DNA of 64,000 nucleotides from CBDDKW01 sp965230425 (GTDB taxonomy: Bacteria > Pseudomonadota > Gammaproteobacteria > UBA1113). A program made the translations under genes and the position numbers. The stretch covers positions 1 to 64,000 of the forward strand of contig CBDDKW010000017.1 in the NCBI GenBank assembly GCA_965230425.1, in the 5' to 3' direction. Of this stretch, positions 17,501 to 26,495 are shown one piece after another. Numbering within the stretch: position 1 is the first letter of the stretch; every line of letters begins with the position of its first letter. Below the pieces are notes generated by a model. The model was not told the origin of the DNA. It was given only the letters and a program-made list of their open reading frames with translations, and did not search any database.

Positions 17501-20500
17501 TAAAACTTCTGTATTTTCAGTTACAGCCATACTGTCAGTACTAAATTGCAAACCTGTTCCGCGTTGTAAACTAGCTGCTATATATTCCCATTTATTCTGG
17601 GTTGAAATACTACTAATTTCAACAGCTTCACTGCCATAGGAAAAATAATAGTCACGGTATACTCCCCCTCTTTTCCATATACTTTCAGAGGATGCAACCC
17701 CATCATGTTCATCCCCATAAATCGAGTAATTTTTTACGTTACTACCTTCTTTTTGGTTTAATAGCCAATAGGTTTGTAGTTCAGGTGAGCTACTGATTCT
17801 TGGTGACTCAAATTGACTTTTAATTTCAGCAGCGGTAAGTGCCTTTGACCATACCGCTGCCCCATTAAATTGAGTATTATAATACCCATGATGCTTATGA
17901 TTGGAACCTACTATAAACTCACGGAAGTCCAAGGATGCAATATCACTTGTCGTAGTGATAGTTTCTATGAATTCTCCATCCACATATAGCGAAATTGCAT
18001 AGCGAGCCAGACTCGAATCAAGTTTATTGACAGACAGGACAACATAAGTCCAACGGTTAGATGGTACCGTATAATGTGTAAAGTTAAAAACACCAGGAAA
18101 AACCATCACTGCAAATTGATTAGTTTCAGTGATGCGAAGAATAAAGTCATCGCTGGTTGCTGAAGCATTTTTGTGATAATTAAGACCTATGAGATCACCA
18201 GATTCTGGATCGCTATTATCAGTTTTAAACCATAGCTCGATAGAGAAATCAGAACTGGTTTTAATATCAACTGTACCTTTAACTTCAGACCATTGATTAT
18301 CTTCAACGATACTGTAACAGTAACTATCGCGATAACCTAAGGCATATTGTGATAGTGCATGGCTATTGATGAGCTTATCGGCTTGATTAAAGGTTAATAA
18401 GCGTTGTATATCATTACTGTCATTTTTATTAGTAGGTTTCACCCAAGCCTCAATGGTCATGTCATGAGCAAAGCCGAGTGCGTTAATTTGCGCTGTGTCA
18501 GTATCAAAATCAATGTATTGATCTTTAGTGAATGTTAAGCCAATTTGTGGTGGTTGGTTGATCCAGCCGCCATCTGTACCTTGCATAGCTAAGTTGGCTG
18601 TTCCATCAGTATAGTGGTCAGTATTTTGTAATAAGGCAATGGCACCATTAGTCGGATGATTTTTTGTAAAGCCTTGAAAAATTTGCGAGCCTCTGACCAG
18701 CGGGTTTCCTGCTGCGTCAAATCCCGATTGCATAATCTCTGCTGCTGCAGAATAGTTGTCAGGCACGGTATCAAGTGCTGCGTTTTCACCACTTTGAAAG
18801 AGCGCAAAAAAACTAGCCGCGATTTGCTGATTAGTATTACTAATAGGTAGTGCTATTACTCCGCTCTCAGGCGATCCAAAATTCTGAATGTTCCCTTCAG
18901 AGCCTGCTGCGATAGCGAGCCAATAAGATAAAAATTGACTGTAATCACCAGTTACCATGGAATAGTCATAGTGCTCATCATTACCATTTAAAATTGAAGA
19001 AAATCGTAATATTTCTCGTGGTACATTAGGTAAGATAATGACAGTACTTTCCACAGCAGAGTCAATATTCGCAGAAATAGTGACGTCACATTCTTGTGTA
19101 TTAGTGCTTTCACTAATAGCCATGGCGATATTAGTTAACCGTGGATCTAGAATAAAACTGACACTATTACCTAGTGACTGACCCTCAGCTAATAAATATG
19201 CCATCGTTAAATTGGTATCTACCGTGCTATTAGCTATTTCTCTTGGGTCTATGGCATTTAAACTATCAACAAAACCATGCACACTGCTAGGGAGATTACT
19301 CCAAGTTTCGATAAAGTCAGGAAATGGTTCCTGATCAATGGTTTTGTTGGGAGAAAATGTCAACACCAAGTTACGAGTATCCTCTGTAGTTGACAAAACA
19401 AGGTTGCTCAATGGCAATAAATCGTGGAATCGAGTAATAAAATTTAATACTGCAAATTTTTGTAGTTGCTTTGCTAAATCAACAGGCATTCGCACTTGTG
19501 GATAAATACCGTTGATGTCGTAAAATATTTTAGTACCAGCTTGTAAGCCGGCATCATAAGGCACTGCAACAAAATCACCTGATAGTATACTCGATACATC
19601 AGTCACTCTACTGGGTATACCACGCCATGTTTCTGTGAAATCAACAGACTGAGTTGGTACATCGAAGCTAATGTCAGATAAACCTGGGTTCGGACTTTCT
19701 ATACTTATTTTTGCATCATTCATTATACTTCCAGCACGTAATGACAAAAATTCAAATTCTCCTGACTGTTGAGTATCTATTTCAGGGCCTGATTCGGTCA
19801 TTTTCCATGAGCTAGCGAGCCAATCGCTAACGAAACTAGCACGCTGAGTATTGAGGTCTAAATGTACAACTTCAAAGCCATCATATAACCCCTCTTGTTC
19901 ACTCCCTTTAGCGGCTTGATAATACATATGTAACAAGCCATCGATACTGTTCAACAGCGTTGGGCTTGATAATGGGTCAACAAAAGCTAAGCGTCCATAA
20001 TACGTGCGTAACCCCGTATTTGGGTCCACATAAATTTTTGCTTGCTCGGTTGAATGAAGGGGGACATCTGAGGGTATAATACGCACTGATTCAACTGTAC
20101 CTGTATTACCCTTTCCAGAATCATCAGGCGTTGTTGCCACAGCGGAACCATCTTGGTAAAAATCAATTTCATTGAAGGGCAAATCCGCTACTAATGTTAA
20201 CGTTGCATCAATACTGTTATAAATCTGTACTGAATCTAATGTTCCAACATTGTATTCTGCCGCCTGTTCTCCGATGCAACTAATAGCGGTTCCTAAAGGC
20301 AAGCTCGATACTGTACTATTATCAAGGGCAATGCTACTGCCATTAACAGAGATGGAAAAAGTACCTCCGCTAGGATTGGCGTCGTTATCGATAGTAAATT
20401 GCGCTTCGATTAAAGCCCAGCTATTCAATGTCAAGACGCGGTCAATACTATTAACACAGACTTCACCGTCTGTGGAGCCAAAACCTATAGATAACTTGCC

Positions 20501-21733
20501 ATTGTTGCTGGTTTGCAAAAATACAGAACGATTATTCTTATCCTCAGTTTCATCGCCAATAATTTGCAATGGCTCTAGCGGCAAAGCACCGGGTTTTATC
20601 CACACTGAAAAAGCAAATGAACTCGTTATGGCGAGAGAATTTTCAGCATTAGGTAATGTAACGACACCAAATTTTCCGAATTCGAGAGCATAGTTGGCCG
20701 GACTGATATTCGTTAATATAAACTCATCTGGAAAGGAATTGATTTGTCCATCTGTTGCGACACCAATGTCTAAAAATGCGATACTACGTTTATCATCGAC
20801 TAAACCTAAGGGTTGAGCTAGAGCTAGACGCACTCCTTTCTGCGCTGTTAAATCCTCACCATTATTGCTGGTAGTGGTTTCACGTTGGGTAAACACAGTA
20901 ACAGCAGGTGCATACGGCAAGTACAGATTACTAATGTTACCATCGGTATCAAGTTTAAATTTAAATTCATTAGTTGGTTGGACTACTCCATTGACTATCG
21001 TATTATCAGCTAAGTCGAAAATATTATCATTAACTTTTTTAATTGCATAGTGATACACTTTATGATGATTACCATTGTTACCTCTAAAGAAAAATAGATG
21101 CCAATAAGACGAGTTAACACCATCAATTATTGTGACATCAAAGCCAACATCTTCATCCTGACTAGCATCAGCAGGGTATTTATTAATAAAATACAATTCT
21201 GTTGTTGGCGTATAAAATGGTTGATTATCAGGATTAGTATAAGAGAGAGTATCTTTGTCACTGGCAGGAATATCTATCTTTCCACTTTCTCTGAATCTCA
21301 CTTCCCATGCTGGCTGCATATAGTGTGTCTTAATTTTATTTTTTTCATCAAGCTCGCTTGATGGCAGCATTTTATCTACGAGTATTGTACCTGTAGTTGA
21401 GAGTCTAAATATGTAAATGTATTCATCGTCGCTGACAACACGAAATGCAGCATTTGCCGGAGTCATTACGTGCGCGACAGACTCCATCTCCACTTGAATG
21501 ATACTTGCACCAACGGGCCTTAAAGCATGAGGGAACTCTACAGGTGCAAACCCGGACCAGTCCATTGAGTCAATTTCAGAATCAGTACTTAGGTCAAGAA
21601 CATTAAAAACGATAGTCGGTTTAGAGCTTGTGTCATTCTTATCTGTTCGATGTGCAAAGGCATACGTTACACCTTGATGGTCGCATAAAACAGTATGTTC
21701 GTATTGGTAATTGGGAGGGGCTGTGGTACTCAT
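14537..21733 (-). CDS. Giant protein (~2398 aa) with several LamG/concanavalin-like domains, possible toxin or adhesin
   Basis: No family name recognised for the whole. The ATG at 21733 is chosen over 21772 because GAGG lies 8 bases upstream. There is no signal peptide. LamG-like beta-sandwiches appear near residues 345-530, 1065-1130, 1155-1310, 1395-1580 and 1625-1725. They are recognised by repeated FSVWIKPG, MTIEAWVKP, FSIELWFKTD and ASIEFWLQP strands and by closing motifs such as AAVWSKALTAAEI and DEIRLWNHARTSEQL. The C-terminal ~500 residues contain long alternating polar/hydrophobic strands (SLSFSKEVKQSFNTTKT; DFSASTTVSVTGTREKEKS) like membrane-inserting beta hairpins of pore-forming proteins. 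A carbohydrate-binding surface or toxin role is inference. It is transcribed alone. Confidence 0.65.
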   Translation of the reverse strand: MSTTAPPNYQYEHTVLCDHQGVTYAFAHRTDKNDTSSKPTIVFNVLDLSTDSEIDSMDWSGFAPVEFPHALRPVGASIIQVEMESVAHVMTPANAAFRVVSDDEYIYIFRLSTTGTILVDKMLPSSELDEKNKIKTHYMQPAWEVRFRESGKIDIPASDKDTLSYTNPDNQPFYTPTTELYFINKYPADASQDEDVGFDVTIIDGVNSSYWHLFFFRGNNGNHHKVYHYAIKKVNDNIFDLADNTIVNGVVQPTNEFKFKLDTDGNISNLYLPYAPAVTVFTQRETTTSNNGEDLTAQKGVRLALAQPLGLVDDKRSIAFLDIGVATDGQINSFPDEFILTNISPANYALEFGKFGVVTLPNAENSLAITSSFAFSVWIKPGALPLEPLQIIGDETEDKNNRSVFLQTSNNGKLSIGFGSTDGEVCVNSIDRVLTLNSWALIEAQFTIDNDANPSGGTFSISVNGSSIALDNSTVSSLPLGTAISCIGEQAAEYNVGTLDSVQIYNSIDATLTLVADLPFNEIDFYQDGSAVATTPDDSGKGNTGTVESVRIIPSDVPLHSTEQAKIYVDPNTGLRTYYGRLAFVDPLSSPTLLNSIDGLLHMYYQAAKGSEQEGLYDGFEVVHLDLNTQRASFVSDWLASSWKMTESGPEIDTQQSGEFEFLSLRAGSIMNDAKISIESPNPGLSDISFDVPTQSVDFTETWRGIPSRVTDVSSILSGDFVAVPYDAGLQAGTKIFYDINGIYPQVRMPVDLAKQLQKFAVLNFITRFHDLLPLSNLVLSTTEDTRNLVLTFSPNKTIDQEPFPDFIETWSNLPSSVHGFVDSLNAIDPREIANSTVDTNLTMAYLLAEGQSLGNSVSFILDPRLTNIAMAISESTNTQECDVTISANIDSAVESTVIILPNVPREILRFSSILNGNDEHYDYSMVTGDYSQFLSYWLAIAAGSEGNIQNFGSPESGVIALPISNTNQQIAASFFALFQSGENAALDTVPDNYSAAAEIMQSGFDAAGNPLVRGSQIFQGFTKNHPTNGAIALLQNTDHYTDGTANLAMQGTDGGWINQPPQIGLTFTKDQYIDFDTDTAQINALGFAHDMTIEAWVKPTNKNDSNDIQRLLTFNQADKLINSHALSQYALGYRDSYCYSIVEDNQWSEVKGTVDIKTSSDFSIELWFKTDNSDPESGDLIGLNYHKNASATSDDFILRITETNQFAVMVFPGVFNFTHYTVPSNRWTYVVLSVNKLDSSLARYAISLYVDGEFIETITTTSDIASLDFREFIVGSNHKHHGYYNTQFNGAAVWSKALTAAEIKSQFESPRISSSPELQTYWLLNQKEGSNVKNYSIYGDEHDGVASSESIWKRGGVYRDYYFSYGSEAVEISSISTQNKWEYIAASLQRGTGLQFSTDSMAVTENTEVLNVEQSASIEFWLQPNQVSLPQSVLHRKNSYRAEIMSNGKLHFVFTTDQGEIDLYSNASLQQNETAYFCMTFQSAIASPTGNIDSAISQQKYKIEAKLYHDGELQNTFFKSNYIRLPTLLGSNQQLQLGTSYDGAMGQLRLWSRTLAAKEINYAFVTRTAPTNDDGLLAAWHFNEMHGRVAHDTEDSVVLHLTRATMWRHIDELSRVFFKSNEMNDSQLRRYHADEFGGYGDTQFTMGLAKNVNNTIGINAEVDEIRLWNHARTSEQLSDEMYRALSGGETGLAGYWNFSSGSGDNIIDVSGHGNDGVFAAGEQAPTWMPSTAPISNELGAVYNRLGGIETDYNQKISGQPAVVEYADVQTDAYGETFSVMKRCYMAPQEASLLLQPGYKVGDLDTVFIGQIQTKPKILGYIEGAPPIPSENQTGAAWVDDITDSNGYDAATSAVLTVEQDTSYALSGGRELTPQLSLSAEGGIAGGAKGSQSAGIGAEVEVEPVEVKTVANISVSLNSSLSFSKEVKQSFNTTKTQATSLAPGGAWEPADQILNPEVGRRYIPDNIGVALVKSQVADVYASRIKATGQLAKLSIVPNQDIPEDINLINFPINPTYIKNGSLDGQVGLMKDPGTGVSYFRPLEAYDLKRRIEQQQTEISAYFDQKSHVKIATGGLANFTRRILPDNPSYDWKNNYAKRGIVNNNVWTANGGLHSDATSIADSYSESWGSVSQLEVGGGVKSDALAKALIGVNAELDFSASTTVSVTGTREKEKSVAVSLETSVEPDGFLSAPIVQDDSVSYTQSPAPGKVDAYRYVSFYLPPSKANFDFFNRELIDPVWLQQSQSPNAAALRDAQFSDNGAWRVLYRVTYVSRIPPTFQASPDLVQPPAVITPANLDQNIILTTLVVEELNNDHTPQSIEVGAALSDIYGNNASDSGTLGTLLDWWPEFLTLAEDYSNPQATTLLELRENSLRYILDAYDCRMMTSNTATDVRMFYKR

Positions 21734-22057
21734 AGTATGAACCTCGTATTCAGCGTCATTGAAAAATCTCATGTGCTTAATAGCCTGAGATTACAACAAT
21801 CAGCAAGATTGTTGTGTAGACATACATGTAAAACGGTGTCCAGATAGGAGGTCTCGTATTCCCTTTAGTGTGCCGATTATGTCAATAATGCATAGATATG
21901 AACTTGAGCTATCTATTGAATGATTAGCCCTTGATCGCCAATCAGAACATTTGGTTGGTACATTTTTTAGCCTAGCTTATATCAGTGACTTTGCAAGCTA
22001 GCGTAATGATGGGTAATGGTAATATCCCGTTTGATTGCCGTCGTAGCAGCTAGATAC
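21734..22057. other. Intergenic region between the LamG giant and dus
   Basis: No open reading frame of interest, hairpin with a T-tract, or tRNA-like sequence was found. It should contain the giant gene's promoter, but no clear hexamers stand out. Confidence 0.4.
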
Positions 22058-23032
22058 TCACTGAAAGTACTGTTCACACAGATGAATAGCTTCTGATAAT
22101 ACTTCGGTTTGATTTAACTGAGTACAAAATTCTTTTTTCTCAGCAATATCTCGAGCATAATACTTAGCAAATGAGCGAGTTTGTAATATGGCGAACTTTT
22201 CATTTTTTAACAATTGAGTCAATTTATTCATATGCGTAATCAACATCTCCCCTACTTCCTTGACTGTAGGTTTAATAAACTCAGCATTAGTTAATTCAGC
22301 CTGTAATTGTTTAATTAACCATGGTTGGCCAACACCAGAGCGGGCAATCATCACTCCAGCACAGCCGGTAGCAAACATCGCTTTTAATGATTCGGCGCAG
22401 GCAATATCGCCATTGCCAATCACCGGCATGGGCAGTTCGTTAACAAAATAGCTGATTTGTTCGTAGTTACAGGGGATATCATAGCGTTCGCGCCAGTTGC
22501 GGCCATGGACAATAACAAAATCCACACCTGAATCAGCTAGCATAGTTACCAGCTCTTTATTAAAACTATCATTACTTGAGCCATCCACGCGGATTTTAAT
22601 GGATACTGGCAGATGAGTATTATTTTTCATAGCCTGAATCATTTGAAATATTTTTTGCGGATCCATCAGTAAAGATGACCCCGCACCTTTACTACGAATT
22701 TTCTTCACTGGACAGCCACAATTTAAGTCGATTAAATCAGTTCCATGCTCGGTAACAAAGGCAGTGGCTTGGCCTAATTCTTGAGGGTTATTGCTACTTA
22801 GCTGAGTACATACCAATCCTTCAGTTGTAGAAGATTTTAAAAATCGTTGTTTCACTAAGTCAGGATCTGCAAGTACTGTTTTACAGGAAATCATTTCCGT
22901 ACAGGTATAAGCTGGTGCACCATAGTGCCAGGTTAATTCGCGAAATGGTGCCGTGCTTACTCCCGCTAAGGGGCCTTGAATAAGGTTGTTTGCAAAGAGT
23001 TGAGAACCGAGTTTCAGTGGTGCAATGTACAT
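22058..23032 (-). CDS. dus: tRNA-dihydrouridine synthase
   Basis: An FMN-dependent enzyme that reduces uridines in tRNA D-loops. The 324-residue TIM-barrel protein has the N-terminal GPLAGVSTAPFREL, the catalytic region LNCGCPVKKIRSKGAGSSLL, SIKIRVDG, the FVIVHGRNW strand, PVIGNGDI and GVMIARSGVGQPWL. The overall pattern is closest to DusB-like enzymes, but the subfamily cannot be fixed by eye. It is transcribed away from a small membrane-protein gene whose terminator separates the two. Confidence 0.92.
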   Translation of the reverse strand: MYIAPLKLGSQLFANNLIQGPLAGVSTAPFRELTWHYGAPAYTCTEMISCKTVLADPDLVKQRFLKSSTTEGLVCTQLSSNNPQELGQATAFVTEHGTDLIDLNCGCPVKKIRSKGAGSSLLMDPQKIFQMIQAMKNNTHLPVSIKIRVDGSSNDSFNKELVTMLADSGVDFVIVHGRNWRERYDIPCNYEQISYFVNELPMPVIGNGDIACAESLKAMFATGCAGVMIARSGVGQPWLIKQLQAELTNAEFIKPTVKEVGEMLITHMNKLTQLLKNEKFAILQTRSFAKYYARDIAEKKEFCTQLNQTEVLSEAIHLCEQYFQ

Positions 23033-23075
23033 ATGATTGATTGGTGTGTGTTTTTATAATGCTGGAGATTTTAAC

Positions 23076-23112
23076 ATAAAAAGCAGCACCCCGCTCGCTG
23101 CGAGGTGCTGTA
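23076..23112 (-). terminator. Rho-independent terminator
   Basis: Read on the minus strand, CAGCACC pairs with GGTGCTG around a short inner stem and is followed by CTTTTTA. It lies 14 bp after the stop of the small PLDc_N-type gene ending at 23126, so it terminates that gene. Confidence 0.8.
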
Positions 23113-23125
23113 ATGTGAGATTTAT

Positions 23126-23395
23126 TTAGTACTTATGTTCATCATGGTGTGTATCATGATTAGAGCTATCTTGGCTTGGCCCAGTATCTGTAGGCTGGCT
23201 GGGAGGCTCAACTTTAGCGCACTTTTTTCTTGGTCCCATAAAGAACCAGAAAATTAAGCCAATCACAGGCAAGATTATCAATAGTACTATCCACAACACT
23301 TTATGGGAAGTGGGAAGACTGGATTGCACCGTAATAACGATTGCCCAGATTACCAGGATAAGCAGTACCAGAGAGACTAAACTATATATTTCCAT
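23126..23395 (-). CDS. Small two-helix membrane protein of the PLDc_N type
   Basis: An 89-residue protein. The start at ATG 23395 (MEIYSLVSLVLLILVIWAIV) has AAGG 6 bases upstream and is preferred over an upstream in-frame ATG at 23461. Two hydrophobic helices separated by SSLPTSHKVLW, then LPVIGLIFWFFMGPRKK, match the small PLDc_N domain seen before cardiolipin synthase catalytic domains and in free-standing proteins. The tail is hydrophilic with His and Asp. No catalytic domain is attached, and the function is unknown. Confidence 0.75.
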   Translation of the reverse strand: MEIYSLVSLVLLILVIWAIVITVQSSLPTSHKVLWIVLLIILPVIGLIFWFFMGPRKKCAKVEPPSQPTDTGPSQDSSNHDTHHDEHKY

Positions 23396-23551
23396 GGCAG
23401 ACCTTCTCGTTGCTGTTAATTCTTTTATAACTATAGCACAATTTGTGCAAAATCCATGCAAATCGAGTCTTATTTGCAGGCTTTTATTTACTTATCCTGG
23501 CTGACGCGGTAACGTCTTGTTTTTATTGATGGATTGATAACTTAAGAAACA

Positions 23552-24781
23552 ATGAACACAGTATCTCCCCCACTAGCCCTATTCGATGCACTTGAATATA
23601 TCGAGCAACCAGAGCATTCCCACAGTCTTTATGCGCATTTTAAGCTTGATGATTATGAACGCGCTCTTAGTTTTCTAAAATGCTATGTGGGCAGCAAAGG
23701 TACTTTTAACTCATATCGCCGCGAGGTAGAACGCTTGCTGCAGTGGTGTTGGATCATTCAGCAAAAATCTATCATTGAATTAAAGCGTGATGATATTGAA
23801 GCCTTTATGAAATTCTGCTTGAAACCACCGGTAAATTGGATAGGCATAAAAAAATCGCCAAAGTTTATTCTAAAAGATGGCATCCGTGAGCCTAATCCCG
23901 AATGGCGCCCCTTTGTGGTCACCGTGTCTAAAGCAGCACACCGTAACGGTATACAACCCGATGTGAATAAGTTTGAATTATCCCAAGGTGCTATAAAAGA
24001 ATCCTTCGCAATTTTAAGTAGTTTTTATAATTATCTTATTCAAGAAGAATACACAACAGTTAACCCCGTAGCTTTAATTCGCCAAAAAAGTAAATTTGTG
24101 CGTAAGCAACAAAGCCAGCAACAAATTAAACGCTTAACTGAATTGCAATGGCTGTATGTGATTAAAGCCGCTAAAGTACTTGCTGCTGCCGATCCAGAAA
24201 TACATGAACGCACCCTTTTCATTATGTCAGCACTCTATGGTATGTATTTGCGTATTTCAGAATTAGCTAGCAGTGAACGTTGGCAACCTAGCATGAATCA
24301 TTTTCACCGTGATCATGATGGTAATTGGTGGTTTACCACTGTGGGTAAAGGCAATAAAGAACGCCAAATTGCAGTGAGTGATTCTATGCTTGAGTCTTTA
24401 AAGCGCTGGCGGCGTTATTTACAATTAACTGCCTTGCCCACGCCAGCAGACAACTCTCCCCTACTACCAAAGTATAATGGCCGTGGCGGGATCACTAGTA
24501 CTACCTACTTACGTGATATTGTACAACTTTGCTTTGATACGGCTATTGAGCATTTAAATGCAGATAATCACGCAGAAGAGGCGGAAATGCTCTTAGAAGC
24601 TACTGCTCACTGGTTACGACATACGGGTATATCTGACGATGTGCGCCATCGTCCGCGCGAGCATGTACGCGATGATGCAGGCCATAGTTCCAGCGCCACC
24701 ACTGATCGTTACATTGACGTGCAATTACGCGAACGACATCGCAGTGCTAAAGATAAAGTGATTGATGAAGAAGAGCAGTAA
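23552..24781 (+). CDS. Tyrosine recombinase / integrase
   Basis: A 409-residue site-specific recombinase. The N-terminal SAM-like domain (residues ~20-180) binds core DNA. The catalytic set is visible: Arg234 in YLRISEL, the beta-hairpin Lys in GKGNKER, His353-x-x-Arg356 in HWLRHTG, His378 in DDAGHSS and nucleophile Tyr387 in TTDRYID. The frame is intact, so it may be active. No tRNA, excisionase, flanking direct repeat or phage gene is next to it, so it may be a domesticated or solitary recombinase. It ends 28 bp from a convergent channel gene. Confidence 0.9.
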   Translation: MNTVSPPLALFDALEYIEQPEHSHSLYAHFKLDDYERALSFLKCYVGSKGTFNSYRREVERLLQWCWIIQQKSIIELKRDDIEAFMKFCLKPPVNWIGIKKSPKFILKDGIREPNPEWRPFVVTVSKAAHRNGIQPDVNKFELSQGAIKESFAILSSFYNYLIQEEYTTVNPVALIRQKSKFVRKQQSQQQIKRLTELQWLYVIKAAKVLAAADPEIHERTLFIMSALYGMYLRISELASSERWQPSMNHFHRDHDGNWWFTTVGKGNKERQIAVSDSMLESLKRWRRYLQLTALPTPADNSPLLPKYNGRGGITSTTYLRDIVQLCFDTAIEHLNADNHAEEAEMLLEATAHWLRHTGISDDVRHRPREHVRDDAGHSSSATTDRYIDVQLRERHRSAKDKVIDEEEQ

Positions 24782-24809
24782 CTACCCTTAGTGTTGATCG
24801 TTCAGTCAC

Positions 24810-25505
24810 TTAATCATCAGCTTCTGAACTCAGTTTTGCTGTTTGTTGGGCAACATGGAAGCCCACTAATCTTGCTACCAGTACGACTAAATAAATTTGC
24901 CCAACAATGGCTTCTAGATAAGCTAATTCTGAGGTTAAGGTATTATTGGGAGTAATATCACCATAACCTACAGTAGTGAGCGTGATAAAACTATAATACA
25001 TCATTCGCGGCATAATTTGGGCATCCGCTGGCATTTGGGTACGATAAATAAAAGCGGTAGGTTCAATATAAGCGATCAACGTATAAGCAAAGGTCCAGGC
25101 GATGCCAAAGAGTAAATACACAGATAAACAGCCGCGGATTTCATCTACGGTGATTTTTTTTCTTACTAAGATTTCAATCAAAATAAAATAAGCGGTTAGT
25201 AAACAAAATATAATGGACAAACTATTGGCAATAATAATCGAGACATTATCTTCAAATTTAAGCGCAAAACATTGGGCGACAAATGAGCTGATTGCGATAC
25301 ACGAAGTGAATATTAACAGCCGGCGATGATGACTGATTGCATTTAGTCCAGACATAAATAAAATCAAGAAAAAAATCGTCACAAAGGACCGGGCTAAATC
25401 AATATTATCCAAGGCTGGCATAATAATGATAAAAAATAGCAGTGATAGTAGCAACCAAGTAAATTTCTTACGGACCAAAATATGTGGCATTGCAATTCGA
25501 TTCAT
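24810..25505 (-). CDS. Potassium channel family protein
   Basis: A 231-residue inner-membrane protein with six predicted helices and a pore loop between helices five and six that carries the K+ selectivity filter TVGYGDITP. There is no charged S4-like voltage sensor and no RCK/TrkA-N domain, so gating cannot be inferred. The C-terminal tail is short (VAQQTAKLSSEADD). It is a single gene, convergent with the integrase. Confidence 0.88.
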   Translation of the reverse strand: MNRIAMPHILVRKKFTWLLLSLLFFIIIMPALDNIDLARSFVTIFFLILFMSGLNAISHHRRLLIFTSCIAISSFVAQCFALKFEDNVSIIIANSLSIIFCLLTAYFILIEILVRKKITVDEIRGCLSVYLLFGIAWTFAYTLIAYIEPTAFIYRTQMPADAQIMPRMMYYSFITLTTVGYGDITPNNTLTSELAYLEAIVGQIYLVVLVARLVGFHVAQQTAKLSSEADD

Positions 25506-25594
25506 TGGCAGACTCCCTTGCCCTATTTATCCTTGCCTTATTCAAGTAAAAAGCATAGCAAATATTATCCATGTTAGATAGTTTGTCTAGCCAT

Positions 25595-25632
25595 AAAAAA
25601 AACGGCAACACACGCAATGTGTGCTACCGTCA
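25595..25632 (-). terminator. Rho-independent terminator
   Basis: On the minus strand ACGGTAGCACAC and GTGTGTTGCCGT pair (two mismatches), followed by eight T. It lies about 95 bp past the stop at 25726 of the RMF-like gene. A second GC-rich stem (CTCGG/CCGAG, about 25672-25691) lies between them. Confidence 0.75.
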
Positions 25633-25725
25633 AACAATAAGGAAGATATAAACAGTCGTGGTTCAACAACTCGGCCGCAAGCGACCGAGATTGTTTCCTA
25701 GTATGATTTCGCCTGAACGGGAAAC

Positions 25726-26118
25726 CTAAGCAACAATATCGGCCAATTGATAGAATGCTGCAGAGGCTACCAGAGCACCAGCTAATTGGGTTAAACGTGT
25801 GATCCAATATTTGATATTATCCTGTTGCCATAATACAGGTTTGCTAGCTTTTGCTGTAGCTACTGTTGTTTCCGGAGCAGTAACCGTAGCGGCGGCTTTA
25901 GCGCCCGCAAGTTCAAATAAAGGTTCTTCACCATAAAATCCAGCCCACCAGCCTTCACTCCACTGGATATGTTCTAAACTGTGTTTAGGATAAGGGTTTT
26001 GGGATTCACTGGCTTCTTTGTTGGCACATTCGTAACCATCTAGCCAGACTTCTTCGATATCAGGAAAATCAACATGCAGTTGTAATTTTGCAACGGAGAG
26101 AGAGGTATCATTCATCAT
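25726..26118 (-). CDS. Small protein with an RMF-like motif and a C-terminal hydrophobic helix
   Basis: A 130-residue protein, not firmly identified. Residues ~27-65 (DGYECANKEASESQNPYP, then WSEGWWAGFYGEE) have the Gly-aromatic, Asn-Pro-Tyr, Trp-x-x-Gly-Trp spacing of ribosome modulation factor, the small protein that dimerises ribosomes in stationary phase. It differs in having an acidic N-terminal extension, an Ala/Thr-rich linker and a last hydrophobic stretch LAGALVASAAFYQLADIVA. A ribosome-hibernation role is therefore only a hypothesis. It is monocistronic, with a good terminator. Confidence 0.6.
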   Translation of the reverse strand: MMNDTSLSVAKLQLHVDFPDIEEVWLDGYECANKEASESQNPYPKHSLEHIQWSEGWWAGFYGEEPLFELAGAKAAATVTAPETTVATAKASKPVLWQQDNIKYWITRLTQLAGALVASAAFYQLADIVA

Positions 26119-26495
26119 GGCGCTAAACTCCTTTTTTATTAAGCTGTGGTCATCTCTTTTTAGCGAATTTAAGTGAGATGAGTCACCTTTTATAAGTAAT
26201 AACTCATTCAGCTATTACGTTTTGTATAGGCTTAACTATAGCTTAACGGGAATTAATTGCTGTAACAGCACATTTACATTACTTCACCCTAGCAAAGCAT
26301 AATCTACAAATGTCTGCTACTTGAACAGCTAGCTAAATAATGCACTAAAGTTTGACAGCTATCACCTTGTATTTATTGAGATTTTTCAGATCAACTGCAT
26401 TCTCTACTGATTAATTTATAAACTAACTTGATCAAAGTATAGCAAAAACACAAAAATCACTTTGAAAAATGTTACCAATTATTAGTACTTACCCC
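26119..26495. other. Intergenic region upstream of the RMF-like gene
   Basis: No gene seen. It contains a GTAATA/TATTAC inverted repeat around 26200 and AT-rich stretches that probably form the promoter of the minus-strand RMF-like gene. No hairpin with a T-tract was noticed for the gene ending at 26496. Confidence 0.35.

Noticed and set aside
14980..21361. Several 60-147 residue frames on either strand inside the LamG giant
   Set aside because: All are out-of-frame or antisense to one continuous 2398-residue frame with clear domain structure.
25574..25807. 77-residue minus-strand reading frame
   Set aside because: It overlaps the terminator and the end of the RMF-like gene in another frame, and no family resemblance was seen.
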